Assembly: GCA_045589695.1 (NCBI GenBank)
Contig: JAZNPP010000042.1
Coordinates: 1-49,163, forward strand
From: HGM04593 sp045589695
Lineage (GTDB): Bacteria > Bacteroidota > Bacteroidia > Bacteroidales > Bacteroidaceae
Reading direction: 5' to 3'
DNA: 49,163 nucleotides
The position numbers and the translations under genes are program-made. The notes beneath the pieces were generated by a model that was not told where the DNA came from, did no database searches, and saw only the letters and a program-made list of their open reading frames with translations. Below, piece by piece: positions 1 to 6,371 of the stretch. Each line of letters starts with the position of its first letter. Within the stretch, counting starts at the first letter, position 1.

Positions 1-672
1 TCGGCAGAGAAACCGGCCGACGGAAGAGGTTATTATGTCATGGAGGACTCTTTGGGGAATACGCAATACATGTACAGTGATGTCCAGACCGATTCGCTTA
101 AGGTAGGTTACACAAAGGCAATTCTGGCAGACGGCATCACAAAGTACCCGGATAGAATAGATTTAAGGTTGGGAAAAATCACAGTGCATCTTAAAGTCGG
201 GGAGAATACATCGGCTGTCAAAGAAGTATGTTCCATGGTTGAGCATTCCGTGGTTAATGACAATAAATGGCTCGGTACCCTTGATAAGCCTGTTGAAACC
301 GACGGCGTGTCATATATGAGAGACTGTATACAGGATTATCTTTCTCAGCTTGTCGATGCCGAAGATTTGGTATCTGCCGAGGATATGGTGGATGCCTGCG
401 TCAGCTTTTACCCGAAAGACCCCGTCTTCTTGAGCGACAAAGGGGTGATGAGGTTCTATGCAGGGGACCTGAAGAGTGCTCTCGACTGGTATCTGTCGGC
501 ATACAGCGTTTCTCCTGGTGATATGCTTGTTGTCAATAACATAGCTTATACCTATGAGAAGTTGGGCGACAAACAGAATGCCCTCAAATACTACCGCATT
601 TTGGCGGATTCCAACGACGCGGAATTTTCAGAGAATGCCAAAGCCGCTGTACAGGAACTGAGCGCGGAGTAA
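1..672 (+). CDS. Tetratricopeptide-repeat protein, 5' end outside window
   Basis: The frame is open from base 1, so the protein starts upstream; an internal Met at 40 is not a convincing start. The last 70 residues form a tetratricopeptide-type helical repeat: a stretch around KSALDWYLSAYSVSPGD is followed by VVNNIAYTYEKLGDKQNALKYYRILAD, the usual alternation of small and aromatic residues with a final 'A..Y' helix. TPR arrays serve as protein-binding scaffolds, in Bacteroidales often in exported or envelope proteins. The partner and function cannot be read here. Base composition is mixed, unlike the A+T-rich DNA that follows. A strong hairpin 60 bases after the stop closes the transcript. 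Confidence 0.8.
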   Translation, partial: SAEKPADGRGYYVMEDSLGNTQYMYSDVQTDSLKVGYTKAILADGITKYPDRIDLRLGKITVHLKVGENTSAVKEVCSMVEHSVVNDNKWLGTLDKPVETDGVSYMRDCIQDYLSQLVDAEDLVSAEDMVDACVSFYPKDPVFLSDKGVMRFYAGDLKSALDWYLSAYSVSPGDMLVVNNIAYTYEKLGDKQNALKYYRILADSNDAEFSENAKAAVQELSAE

Positions 673-694
673 TGCGCAGGGCGTGACTCTGCCA

Positions 695-729
695 CGCTGC
701 CAGCGACCTTATGCTGCAAGCATTGTCGA
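695..729. repeat. 35-base terminator-adjacent repeat, copy A
   Basis: This 35-base block matches 46892-46926 at 27 of 35 positions by eye; the shared cores are GCTGCC, GCGACCT and CGCATTGTCGA-like ends. In both places it runs directly into a terminator hairpin. The final GCATTGTCGA is also present at 6183-6192, again just before a hairpin. Confidence 0.6.
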
Positions 730-731
730 TT

Positions 732-776
732 ATAAAAGATTAAGGAGGAATTGTTAATTCCTCCTTAATCTTTTAT
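732..776. terminator. Long perfect hairpin terminator
   Basis: A 21-bp perfect stem (732-752 pairing with 756-776) closes a 3-base loop; A-rich and T-rich ends let it work in both directions. It follows the TPR gene by 60 bases. The ten bases just before it, GCATTGTCGA, recur beside other terminator hairpins in this window. Confidence 0.85.
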
Positions 777-778
777 GT

Positions 779-796
779 TCTTTTGTCTCATCGTGC
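779..796. repeat. 18-bp direct repeat, left copy (att-like)
   Basis: TCTTTTGTCTCATCGTGC is identical at 779-796 and 6233-6250. The right copy ends three bases inside the 3' end of tRNA-Leu. The two copies bracket the A+T-rich accessory segment, which is the arrangement left by an element integrated at a tRNA 3' end. No integrase gene is visible between them, and a terminator hairpin also precedes both copies, so shared ancestry of a larger repeat is an alternative. Confidence 0.5.
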
Positions 797-802
797 AAAT
801 TT

Positions 803-1069
803 GTGACAGATTATCGAACAATTTCGTTAAGCCAAATGAGCAAAGGCGAGCTTGCTTGCACTTTGCCATGGCGAGAAATTGAAGGCGAAGCCAACCTTTC
901 GTCAAGCCAAATGGGCAAAGGCGAGCTTGCTTGCACTTTGCCATGGCGAGAAATTGTCGGCACAGCCAACTTTAAACGAGACTTTCTAAAAGTCGTGGAT
1001 TTTGTTCATTATTTGAGGGCAGAGGGTTACGATATGGTAACTTTCAAGAAAGTTCGTGATGACCTCTGA
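803..1069 (+). CDS. Doubtful ORF across the tandem repeat
   Basis: This frame opens with GTG and gives 88 codons. Most of its first 55 codons are the 75-bp tandem repeat. The last 32 residues (ending KVVDFVHYLRAEGYDMVTF then KKVRDDL) look more protein-like and could be the tail of a decayed gene. It converges on the XRE gene with an 11-base gap. I do not recognise a family. It could be a gene remnant joined to repeat DNA, or chance. Confidence 0.2.
   Translation: MTDYRTISLSQMSKGELACTLPWREIEGEANLSSSQMGKGELACTLPWREIVGTANFKRDFLKVVDFVHYLRAEGYDMVTFKKVRDDL
822..975. repeat. Two-unit 75-bp tandem repeat
   Basis: Two near-identical units of 75 bases (about 822-896 and 897-971) follow each other directly. 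Each contains an internal hairpin with arms GCAAAG and CTTTGC around a GCGAGCTTGCTTGCA core. The period is a multiple of three, so an open frame runs through, but the hairpin suggests a non-coding intergenic repeat. Confidence 0.8.
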
Positions 1070-1079
1070 AAATTGCTCG

Positions 1080-1394
1080 TCAAATAGGTTTCAACTCAAC
1101 AGTCAGCCCCATTGCGGCTGCAATCCTGTAAAGGGTTGCAACTGTGGGAACTGTTATTCCTCGCTCTATACGGGATATATAACTCTTATCAGCACCGATA
1201 CGCTCGGCAAGTTCTGCCTGTGTCAAACGCGCGTTCTTACGAGCATCGAGCAATATCTGTGCATTGTACTCTTCCCAAGCCTTTGCAGTGGCCTCAGCAC
1301 GAGTTTGAGTACCAACCTCGCCAAATTCCCTTGCAAGTTCGGCACTTACATCATAAATTTCATTCTTTTTGCTCATAATATCCCGTTTTGTCAT
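1080..1394 (-). CDS. XRE-family helix-turn-helix protein (antitoxin-like)
   Basis: 104 residues. The C-terminal half is a classic lambda-repressor-like HTH: ARLTQAELAERIGADKSYIS then RIERGITVPTVATLYRIAAA. The N-terminal half is a helical extension, typical of HigA-like antitoxins rather than of phage repressors. It probably binds DNA and autoregulates the small cluster. It lies 6 bases after the DUF2442-HTH gene in the same direction and is likely co-transcribed. An in-frame ATG six codons on (1376) is an equally good start. No HigB/RelE-type toxin is adjacent, so calling it an antitoxin is an inference from family and context. Confidence 0.8.
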   Translation of the reverse strand: MTKRDIMSKKNEIYDVSAELAREFGEVGTQTRAEATAKAWEEYNAQILLDARKNARLTQAELAERIGADKSYISRIERGITVPTVATLYRIAAAMGLTVELKPI

Positions 1395-1400
1395 TCAATA

Positions 1401-1808
1401 TCAGAATACGACTTCCAGGTATACGGCTCCAATCTTGTGTATCTCCTTCAAAATCTGTTCTTCACGTTCTTTTGAGGGTTTCTTGAAACCGTTTATATAG
1501 TTTCTCAACAAAGAAGCATTTATATTTGTGAGTTTGGCAAACTCTGCAATATTCAGTTCCTTATGTGTCAAGAAAAACCTTTGTAATGGTGTTGGTTCTG
1601 CATCCTCGTACTCAAAACTCTCAAAACTTATATCTTCATCAAGCTCTCTCCAATGAATGCCATCAAGGCCAATAGTATATTTCATACGTTCTTCTTCATT
1701 TGCAGACAGCAAATGCGGATACCAAAGCAAGGATTGGCGATACTCTTTACCATTATTATCTACTCCATATACATAATCCTTGTCAAACCAGACTCTAGCA
1801 ATCTTCAT
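1401..1808 (-). CDS. DUF2442 domain fused to a small HTH
   Basis: 135 residues from the ATG at 1808. The N-terminal ~80 residues (MKIARVWFDKDYVYGVDNNG, then a DGIHWRELDEDISFE segment) match the DUF2442 pattern. The C-terminus (NIAEFAKLTNINASLLRNYI then NGFKKPSKEREEQIL) is a short HTH resembling XRE domains. The start is fixed by an AGGAGG Shine-Dalgarno site nine bases upstream, unusual for Bacteroidetes, which may point to a foreign origin. DUF2442 genes commonly sit next to DUF4160 genes, as here, and the pair is thought to behave like a toxin-antitoxin module. The role is not established. Confidence 0.75.
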   Translation of the reverse strand: MKIARVWFDKDYVYGVDNNGKEYRQSLLWYPHLLSANEEERMKYTIGLDGIHWRELDEDISFESFEYEDAEPTPLQRFFLTHKELNIAEFAKLTNINASLLRNYINGFKKPSKEREEQILKEIHKIGAVYLEVVF

Positions 1809-1812
1809 GTTC

Positions 1813-2057
1813 TTATTCCTCCTTTCCAAAATACTTAATCCAATGCTTGATTATAATGTCCTGATTATAGTCAATAACCTCTTTAATCTTCTTAAGGTCA
1901 TTGCTTTTAATATTATAAGCAGTTCTTAATACAAATTCATTTTCGACTAAATCAAACTTTGCCATGCCGTCGTTACCTTCTACGTGAACGTGCAATGGCT
2001 CAGTTCTCTGCTATAAAAGAAAAATGAGAATCCGTAAAATCTAAAAATCTCAGGCAT
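1813..2057 (-). pseudogene. DUF4160 gene broken by a one-base frameshift
   Basis: From ATG at 2057 the frame reads MPEIFRFYGFSFFFYSRE, the normal DUF4160 N-terminus. The rest of the domain, EPLHVHVEGNDGMAKFDLVE and onward to GKEE at 1813, is in another frame. The break is near 1999-2003, where the coding strand reads GAACTGAG; one extra base (for example GAACATGAG, giving REHEPLHVHVEG) would restore a full-length protein of about 80 residues. Either the gene is inactivated in this strain or the base call is wrong. It lies 4 bases before the DUF2442 gene, whose Shine-Dalgarno site is inside its last codons, so the two were translationally coupled. Confidence 0.75.
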
Positions 2058-2128
2058 CTTGTTTTTATTTATCACTGCGAATATAGGTATTATTTTTGAT
2101 ACCCGCAAATAAAAATACTACTTTTTAG

Positions 2129-2215
2129 CAATTACATATAAAAACTGTGATTGTGCTCCATGTTTACGCTATAAATGGTGAGCCTTACAAGGTTGGTAAT
2201 GGTATCAAATCCTAA
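2129..2215 (+). pseudogene. Possible 3' remnant of a lost gene
   Basis: After a TAG at 2126, 28 open codons end in HVYAINGEPYKVGNGIKS and a TAA at 2213. The ending looks protein-like, and a stem-loop with a T-run starts 11 bases later, as at the end of a real gene. No start codon or upstream continuation exists, so if real it is the tail of a gene deleted during rearrangement of this segment. I do not recognise the family. Confidence 0.25.
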
Positions 2216-2225
2216 AACAGTACCT

Positions 2226-2247
2226 GCACCCTCTGTGGGTGCTTTTT
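2226..2247 (+). terminator. Stem-loop with T-run
   Basis: GCACCC pairs with GGGTGC across a 5-base loop and is followed by TTTTT. It terminates plus-strand transcription, although no intact plus-strand gene lies upstream; it may belong to the gene remnant just before it. Confidence 0.6.
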
Positions 2248-2344
2248 ATCTATGTAACCTCTATCGCTTATATTCGTTGACTACAAAATTGATTATTCCT
2301 TGTTCTTATTTGATAATGAAATATAATAGATATTTGTATATATA

Positions 2345-2378
2345 ATTCTTGCCATCGGCGTAGCCGGTGGCAAGAATT
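2345..2378. terminator. Hairpin at the end of the nuclease operon
   Basis: A 16-bp stem with one G-T pair closes a 3-base GTA loop. It lies 33 bases beyond the stop of the zinc-ribbon nuclease gene, in the right place to end the minus-strand operon. The run after the stem is A/T-rich rather than pure T. Confidence 0.6.
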
Positions 2379-2410
2379 TGTGTAATAGAAGATGTTTAGC
2401 AATTTGCCAA

Positions 2411-4495
2411 TTATTTTTTACAATTTGGACACCCTTTTGATTTTAGCAATGAGTATGGATATGGTTCCCATATATTGCCACAAATATTGCATCGGCATTT
2501 AATACGAATATTACTTTTCTTAAAAGGTTCTATAATTTCGATGTTAGGAAATATCTTTTTTAATTCATCTTCATAATCTTTAGGGTGTTTTTTGTTTCCA
2601 CTACAATATGGGCATTTGGTTTTTTGGTGACAGCGATTATAAACCATTTGTTGATAAGGTTCGTGGTTGGGGTTAGGACATTTCCATATAGCGATATATT
2701 CGGAACCTGGAGTTACCTCAAATGGTGTTTTGTCATTTTCTGGACTCCATTCTGCAACTAATTCTGGAAATAGATAACCAACACTTCTATCTTCAGATAT
2801 TTGTTTGCCATGACATATACAACATTGCATCTTGCGTTTAATTCTATCTTGAATACTTGCTTGGTAACTATGTGGTTTGCCAAAGTTGCAATGCCAATAA
2901 TATTTTACCCTTTTTCGTACAAAAGCCGTTTCTGGCGTAATCCCAAACTCTGATAGGTTCTTGTCATAATCCCATTCTGATACAAGGTGTGGATATACAA
3001 CAGATAATACTTCATTTTTGTGGAATGCTTGTCCCGCGCAAAATTTACATCCTTTCCCTGCTAAATGCTCTGATGGATTTATGGTAAATTCTCCATGTTT
3101 ATTACATATAATAATAATTGGAGTTTTCGAATTTACATATATGGTTTTTGAGTAATCGAATTTATCGCCATGTGCTTTTTTGGCAGCTTGTATATATGAG
3201 TTTGTTGTGTACCTTTCTCTGTTTGCACATCTATGACACCCATAACCACTATTTCGACTATTTATGTTAGCTTCCCATTCATATCCACATTTACTACATT
3301 TCCAAAAAACTTTTTTTTCAGAGCCTGCAAAAAACATTTCTGGTGTTAATGGGTAATTCTTTTCGTAATCCCAATCTTTTGCAAGTTCGGGATTTGTTGA
3401 TTGTAAATCTTTACCAGGTGGTACAGTTGATATTTCTTTTAATATTTGGTTTCTTATGAGATTTATATCAACGATAGCGGTATTTGTTATATTTGCTTTA
3501 CAGCAGAGGTAATTTAAAGTTTGTTCAATTACTGTACCTAAATTTTTGTATTCAGAAGAATAATTGTAATTAAAGATAATGCAATGATTGTCATTCATTG
3601 GGTAACATTGATTTTCTCTAATTCGAATTAACGAAATTCCATCCTTGTATAGTGAAATGTTCTTCTTAATGTCCTTTTCTACTTTACTGTGTGTCCTGTG
3701 AAAAAAAACGCCATCATATTCAATTCCAATATTTAATGTAGGTATATAAACATCTATTTCAATGCCTTTGTGTTTGTATCTACTTATAGTGTCTGGAAAC
3801 AATGCCCTTATATAATGGTATATAACTTGTTCTGGAAAAGACGAGTTTCTTCCTTTTGCACATTCTGGACAACCTCTGCCATTATTCCTATTACATATTT
3901 TAGCTTTCCATATATGTCCGTATTTACATTTCCACCACGCTTCATCATTGCTGTTTGCAAAGACTTCTTCTGGTGTTTTTGTATTTAATTCATAGCACCA
4001 CTCTTTTGCCAATGTGGGATTTACTTTAGCTAAAGAAAATTCTGGAGAGAGTCTTTGATGGGAACAAAAAGGACAATTTCCCCCATTGTTGTTGGTTTTA
4101 TTGTTTACTCGTGCTGGATAGCTATGACCATTTTTGCATTTCCACCAATATTCTTTATTTGTATATGGGGCAATTGTATCTGGGTCTACTTCATTTTTTT
4201 CAAAATCCCATTCTTCTTCTACGATTTTAGGGAACTTCGCGTATAAACTATTATATCCTGGGATTATTATTCTGCCTAAACAAACTGGACATTTTTTTGT
4301 TGACTTTTTTCTACTAGGTGCTGTTCTATTTGAAATTTTGCTTGGATATGACTGTTTGCATATTGGACATATCCAATATACCTCCTTTTTTGAACCATAT
4401 GTAATATCTTCAGGTCTTAATGGATAGTTTCTGTCATAATCCCATTCTTTTGCTATTTCAGGAAACTTATCTAATAAATTATTCCCTATTGACAT
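2411..4495 (-). CDS. Zinc-ribbon array protein with embedded PD-(D/E)XK-like nuclease
   Basis: 694 residues. Residues ~8-216 carry three zinc-ribbon repeats of the DUF4379 type: a 'P.IAKEWDYDRN..P' lead, a WWKC..GH knuckle, and a closing CPxC. Residues ~218-300 form a Vsr/DUF559-like endonuclease fold: PEQ (E222), IEIDVYIP (E247, D248) and IGIEYDG (E259, D261). More ribbons follow (~368-425, 493-562, 567-635, and a final half repeat to the end), with a DUF723-like segment at ~433-488 (AHGDKFDYSKTIYVNSKT). Start: ATG at 4495; an extension to 4522 would need TTG. It is the third gene of a tight operon after Mrr and an EVE-like protein. Inference: a DNA-binding nuclease of a modification-dependent defence system. 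Codon usage is strongly A/T-biased, suggesting transfer. Confidence 0.8.
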   Translation of the reverse strand: MSIGNNLLDKFPEIAKEWDYDRNYPLRPEDITYGSKKEVYWICPICKQSYPSKISNRTAPSRKKSTKKCPVCLGRIIIPGYNSLYAKFPKIVEEEWDFEKNEVDPDTIAPYTNKEYWWKCKNGHSYPARVNNKTNNNGGNCPFCSHQRLSPEFSLAKVNPTLAKEWCYELNTKTPEEVFANSNDEAWWKCKYGHIWKAKICNRNNGRGCPECAKGRNSSFPEQVIYHYIRALFPDTISRYKHKGIEIDVYIPTLNIGIEYDGVFFHRTHSKVEKDIKKNISLYKDGISLIRIRENQCYPMNDNHCIIFNYNYSSEYKNLGTVIEQTLNYLCCKANITNTAIVDINLIRNQILKEISTVPPGKDLQSTNPELAKDWDYEKNYPLTPEMFFAGSEKKVFWKCSKCGYEWEANINSRNSGYGCHRCANRERYTTNSYIQAAKKAHGDKFDYSKTIYVNSKTPIIIICNKHGEFTINPSEHLAGKGCKFCAGQAFHKNEVLSVVYPHLVSEWDYDKNLSEFGITPETAFVRKRVKYYWHCNFGKPHSYQASIQDRIKRKMQCCICHGKQISEDRSVGYLFPELVAEWSPENDKTPFEVTPGSEYIAIWKCPNPNHEPYQQMVYNRCHQKTKCPYCSGNKKHPKDYEDELKKIFPNIEIIEPFKKSNIRIKCRCNICGNIWEPYPYSLLKSKGCPNCKK

Positions 4496-4525
4496 AATTA
4501 CTTTTATGTTTGCACATTTCAAAAA

Positions 4526-4936
4526 TTACTTCAAATTCTCTTCAATGTATTTTAGCAAATCTCCAGAGACCTTCAAATTTGATTGCATACTTGATTTTAA
4601 TCCTATAGAACGTAAGTAATCAAGGTGCAATTTGGGATTGTCAACCTTTTTAAGCAACCTTAAGCGTATAAATCTATCATTCATCATGCGTTTAACATTC
4701 TGTTCTTTAGTTCTTATGTTATAAGCAGAGTAATCTACAATTTCGTTTAAGGGAATATTGATACGCTCAACAATCATTTTATATTCTATACGACAAATAG
4801 GTGCTGTAGTATACAAATATACAATGTCATTTACATTTACTTTATTGTGTTGAACGTATTCAACAAAATCATTGGCATCTAGCCAATCATTCATTCTAAA
4901 ACATTTTGTACTTGAAATAAAAATCCAGTTTTGCAT
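4526..4936 (-). CDS. EVE-like (PUA-fold) domain protein
   Basis: 136 residues. The start WIFISSTKCF, then VNVNDIVYLYTTAPICRIEY and KMIVERINIPLNEIVDY, follows the EVE pattern: a W near the N-terminus, a 'GDIVYIY' strand, 'I.Y...V' and a conserved acidic strand. EVE domains are PUA-like pockets; several read modified cytosines, and they are often fused to or encoded with restriction nucleases. Here it stands alone, 3 bases after the Mrr stop and 30 bases before the ATG of the zinc-ribbon nuclease, so the three are very probably one transcript. Inference: the modified-base reader for its neighbours. The similarity is moderate, and a YTH-like or other PUA-like fold is possible. Confidence 0.65.
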   Translation of the reverse strand: MQNWIFISSTKCFRMNDWLDANDFVEYVQHNKVNVNDIVYLYTTAPICRIEYKMIVERINIPLNEIVDYSAYNIRTKEQNVKRMMNDRFIRLRLLKKVDNPKLHLDYLRSIGLKSSMQSNLKVSGDLLKYIEENLK

Positions 4937-4939
4937 ATA

Positions 4940-5893
4940 TTATTCCTCAAAGTAGTCTGTGTCAATTTTCTTTATCTCATATCTTACGTTTGTTGAAACA
5001 CCCACATTGTATGCTATCATTAAGTTGGCAAGTTTCTTACCATCAATCTTTGCAAGTTTAACATTTACGGGATTATATTCTAATGCTTCTCGTGTAAATG
5101 ATGAGGTTGTTATAAATACTCCCTTTTTACCATGTTCTCCATCTAATGCGCCAACAAAATGTTGTAATTCTCTTCTTCCGACATTGTTCCCTATTTGCCA
5201 TCTTTTAGCTTGAATATGTATAACATCCAAACCAAGTCTATCTTCGTCTATAATACCATCAATACCGCCATCCCCTGTACGACCTGTAATTTTACCTGTT
5301 CCATAACCCATTTTTACAAGAAGTTCAACAACTAATTTTTCAAAGAATTGTGGAGATTGTTCAAGAACCTTTTCTAACACCTCATTAGCAAGGTTTGCTT
5401 GTAGTTGTTTAAAAGTTGTGTCAAGTATTTCTTCTGGAGTCTGTTCGTTATAATTTATTTGTTTTGCATTATTATTTAGTTCCGTTTCTTTATTCTTTTC
5501 AGTGCCATCCGAAGTGCTAATACTTCTCATAGCACCATCTGTATTTCCATCGCTATTATTTATAAAATCACGAAATTGTTTGTAAGCAGACAATGTTTCA
5601 TTATTTATGAATTGTGGGTTCTTTGATAGAAGTCTTAGCCCATTCTCTGTTATTACATATTTACCTCTTCGCACACCTTTTAAGAGTCCTGCTTTTTCTA
5701 AATAAAATTTTGCCCAACCAACCCTATTGTACATTATTGGTTGATTACCACTAGGTAAAAGTTCTGCCTTTTCATCTGCTGATAAGTTAAATTTGTTTGA
5801 AAGAACTTCTGTACATTCCTTTAATGAATGAATTTGTTTGTCATTAAAGCATTGTAGAAGAGGCAACATGCATTCTTGATATTTTGGTATCAT
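4940..5893 (-). CDS. mrr: Mrr-type restriction endonuclease (type IV-like)
   Basis: 317 residues. Residues ~5-92 are an Mrr_N winged helix (LPSGNQPIMYNRVGWAKFYL, then a YVITENGLRLL wing). A low-complexity polar linker (~112-150) leads to the Mrr catalytic domain (~176-300). That domain shows the hallmark GRTGDGGIDG (D212) followed by IHIQAKRW (Q228, K230), and then VGRRELQHFVGAL and KKGVFITTSSFT. This is the ID...QxK form of the PD-(D/E)XK active site, and all key residues are present. Mrr enzymes cut DNA carrying methylated bases. It is the first gene of a three-gene minus-strand operon with an EVE-like protein and a zinc-ribbon nuclease. Codon usage is A/T-rich, unlike the flanking chromosome. 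Confidence 0.88.
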   Translation of the reverse strand: MIPKYQECMLPLLQCFNDKQIHSLKECTEVLSNKFNLSADEKAELLPSGNQPIMYNRVGWAKFYLEKAGLLKGVRRGKYVITENGLRLLSKNPQFINNETLSAYKQFRDFINNSDGNTDGAMRSISTSDGTEKNKETELNNNAKQINYNEQTPEEILDTTFKQLQANLANEVLEKVLEQSPQFFEKLVVELLVKMGYGTGKITGRTGDGGIDGIIDEDRLGLDVIHIQAKRWQIGNNVGRRELQHFVGALDGEHGKKGVFITTSSFTREALEYNPVNVKLAKIDGKKLANLMIAYNVGVSTNVRYEIKKIDTDYFEE

Positions 5894-6182
5894 GCTAGTC
5901 TATTCTATATTACAATATTATTCCTGTTTGTTAGCAAAGTTACATATTTTGATAATAATTATCAATTTTATTAACTATTTAAGTGGATTTTCCAATTTCC
6001 CAATTCAACCCTACTGCTGAACAGATGTATCTTCCCTCTTTTATCTTTATATAGCCCTCTATAGCCTCATTACATTGCCGATTCTGAAATATATAAAGGT
6101 GAGTGGAATTCTGACAACACCGCCTTATCGCAGCCCAAACGGTACGAGCTTTGCCCGTACTTCGTTTGATCAACCGCTGTCG
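5894..6182. other. Intergenic region upstream of the Mrr operon, with a diverged dispersed repeat
   Basis: The first ~90 bases are A+T-rich and should hold the operon promoter. From about 6100 to 6180, read on the minus strand, the sequence resembles the ~100-bp repeats that flank the GH92 gene: ACCG, TTGGG, TGCGATA and a closing CAG occur in the same order. It also contains a small hairpin GTACG...CGTAC. Composition rises here, so the foreign DNA probably ends near 6070-6100. Open frames over this stretch look spurious. Confidence 0.5.
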
Positions 6183-6197
6183 GCATTGTCGATTCTC

Positions 6198-6238
6198 AAA
6201 AAAAAGAGGAACTCTCTTTTTTTGAGAATTCCTCTTTT
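6198..6238 (-). terminator. tRNA-Leu terminator with an alternative hairpin
   Basis: On the minus strand a 10-bp stem (6229-6238 with 6202-6211) is followed by a run of eight T, a normal intrinsic terminator for the tRNA. The same bases can instead form a longer stem (6193-6208 with 6214-6228, one bulge). The two folds exclude each other. Confidence 0.75.
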
Positions 6239-6250
6239 GTCTCATCGTGC
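6233..6250. repeat. 18-bp direct repeat, right copy (att-like)
   Basis: Identical to 779-796. It covers the DNA just 3' of tRNA-Leu and the last three bases of the tRNA itself, a common place for element insertion. It is preceded, like the left copy, by GCATTGTCGAT and a hairpin. Confidence 0.5.
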
Positions 6251-6329
6251 GCGTGATAGGACTCGAACCTACACGTCGCAAAACACCAGATCCTAAGTCT
6301 GGCGCGTCTACCAATTTCGCCACACGCGC
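6248..6329 (-). tRNA. tRNA-Leu (anticodon TAG)
   Basis: A cloverleaf can be drawn by hand on the minus strand. The acceptor stem is GCGCGTG with CACGCGC, the anticodon stem CCAGA/TCTGG holds loop CTTAGGA (anticodon TAG, reading CUA), there is a long class II variable arm, and the T-arm contains GGTTCGAGTCC. The discriminator base is A; CCA is not encoded. Its 3' end coincides with the right att-like repeat. Confidence 0.95.
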
Positions 6330-6371
6330 GATGACTTGTTTATCGTTGCAAAGGTATAACTTTTTTTTGAA

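Larger units (their letters stand above)
2058..2410. other. Intergenic stretch in the accessory segment
   Basis: A+T-rich DNA between the frameshifted DUF4160 gene and the end of the nuclease operon. Apart from the possible 3' gene remnant and the two hairpins listed separately I see no gene. The first ~70 bases presumably carry the promoter of the DUF4160-DUF2442-XRE cluster. Confidence 0.6.

Noticed and set aside
822..975. Tandem repeat considered as a CRISPR array
   Set aside because: Only two units, no unique spacers and no cas genes in the window.
5979..6323. 114-codon minus-strand open frame starting MAKLVDAPDLGSG
   Set aside because: The first part is the tRNA-Leu gene read as protein; the rest is hairpin and repeat DNA.
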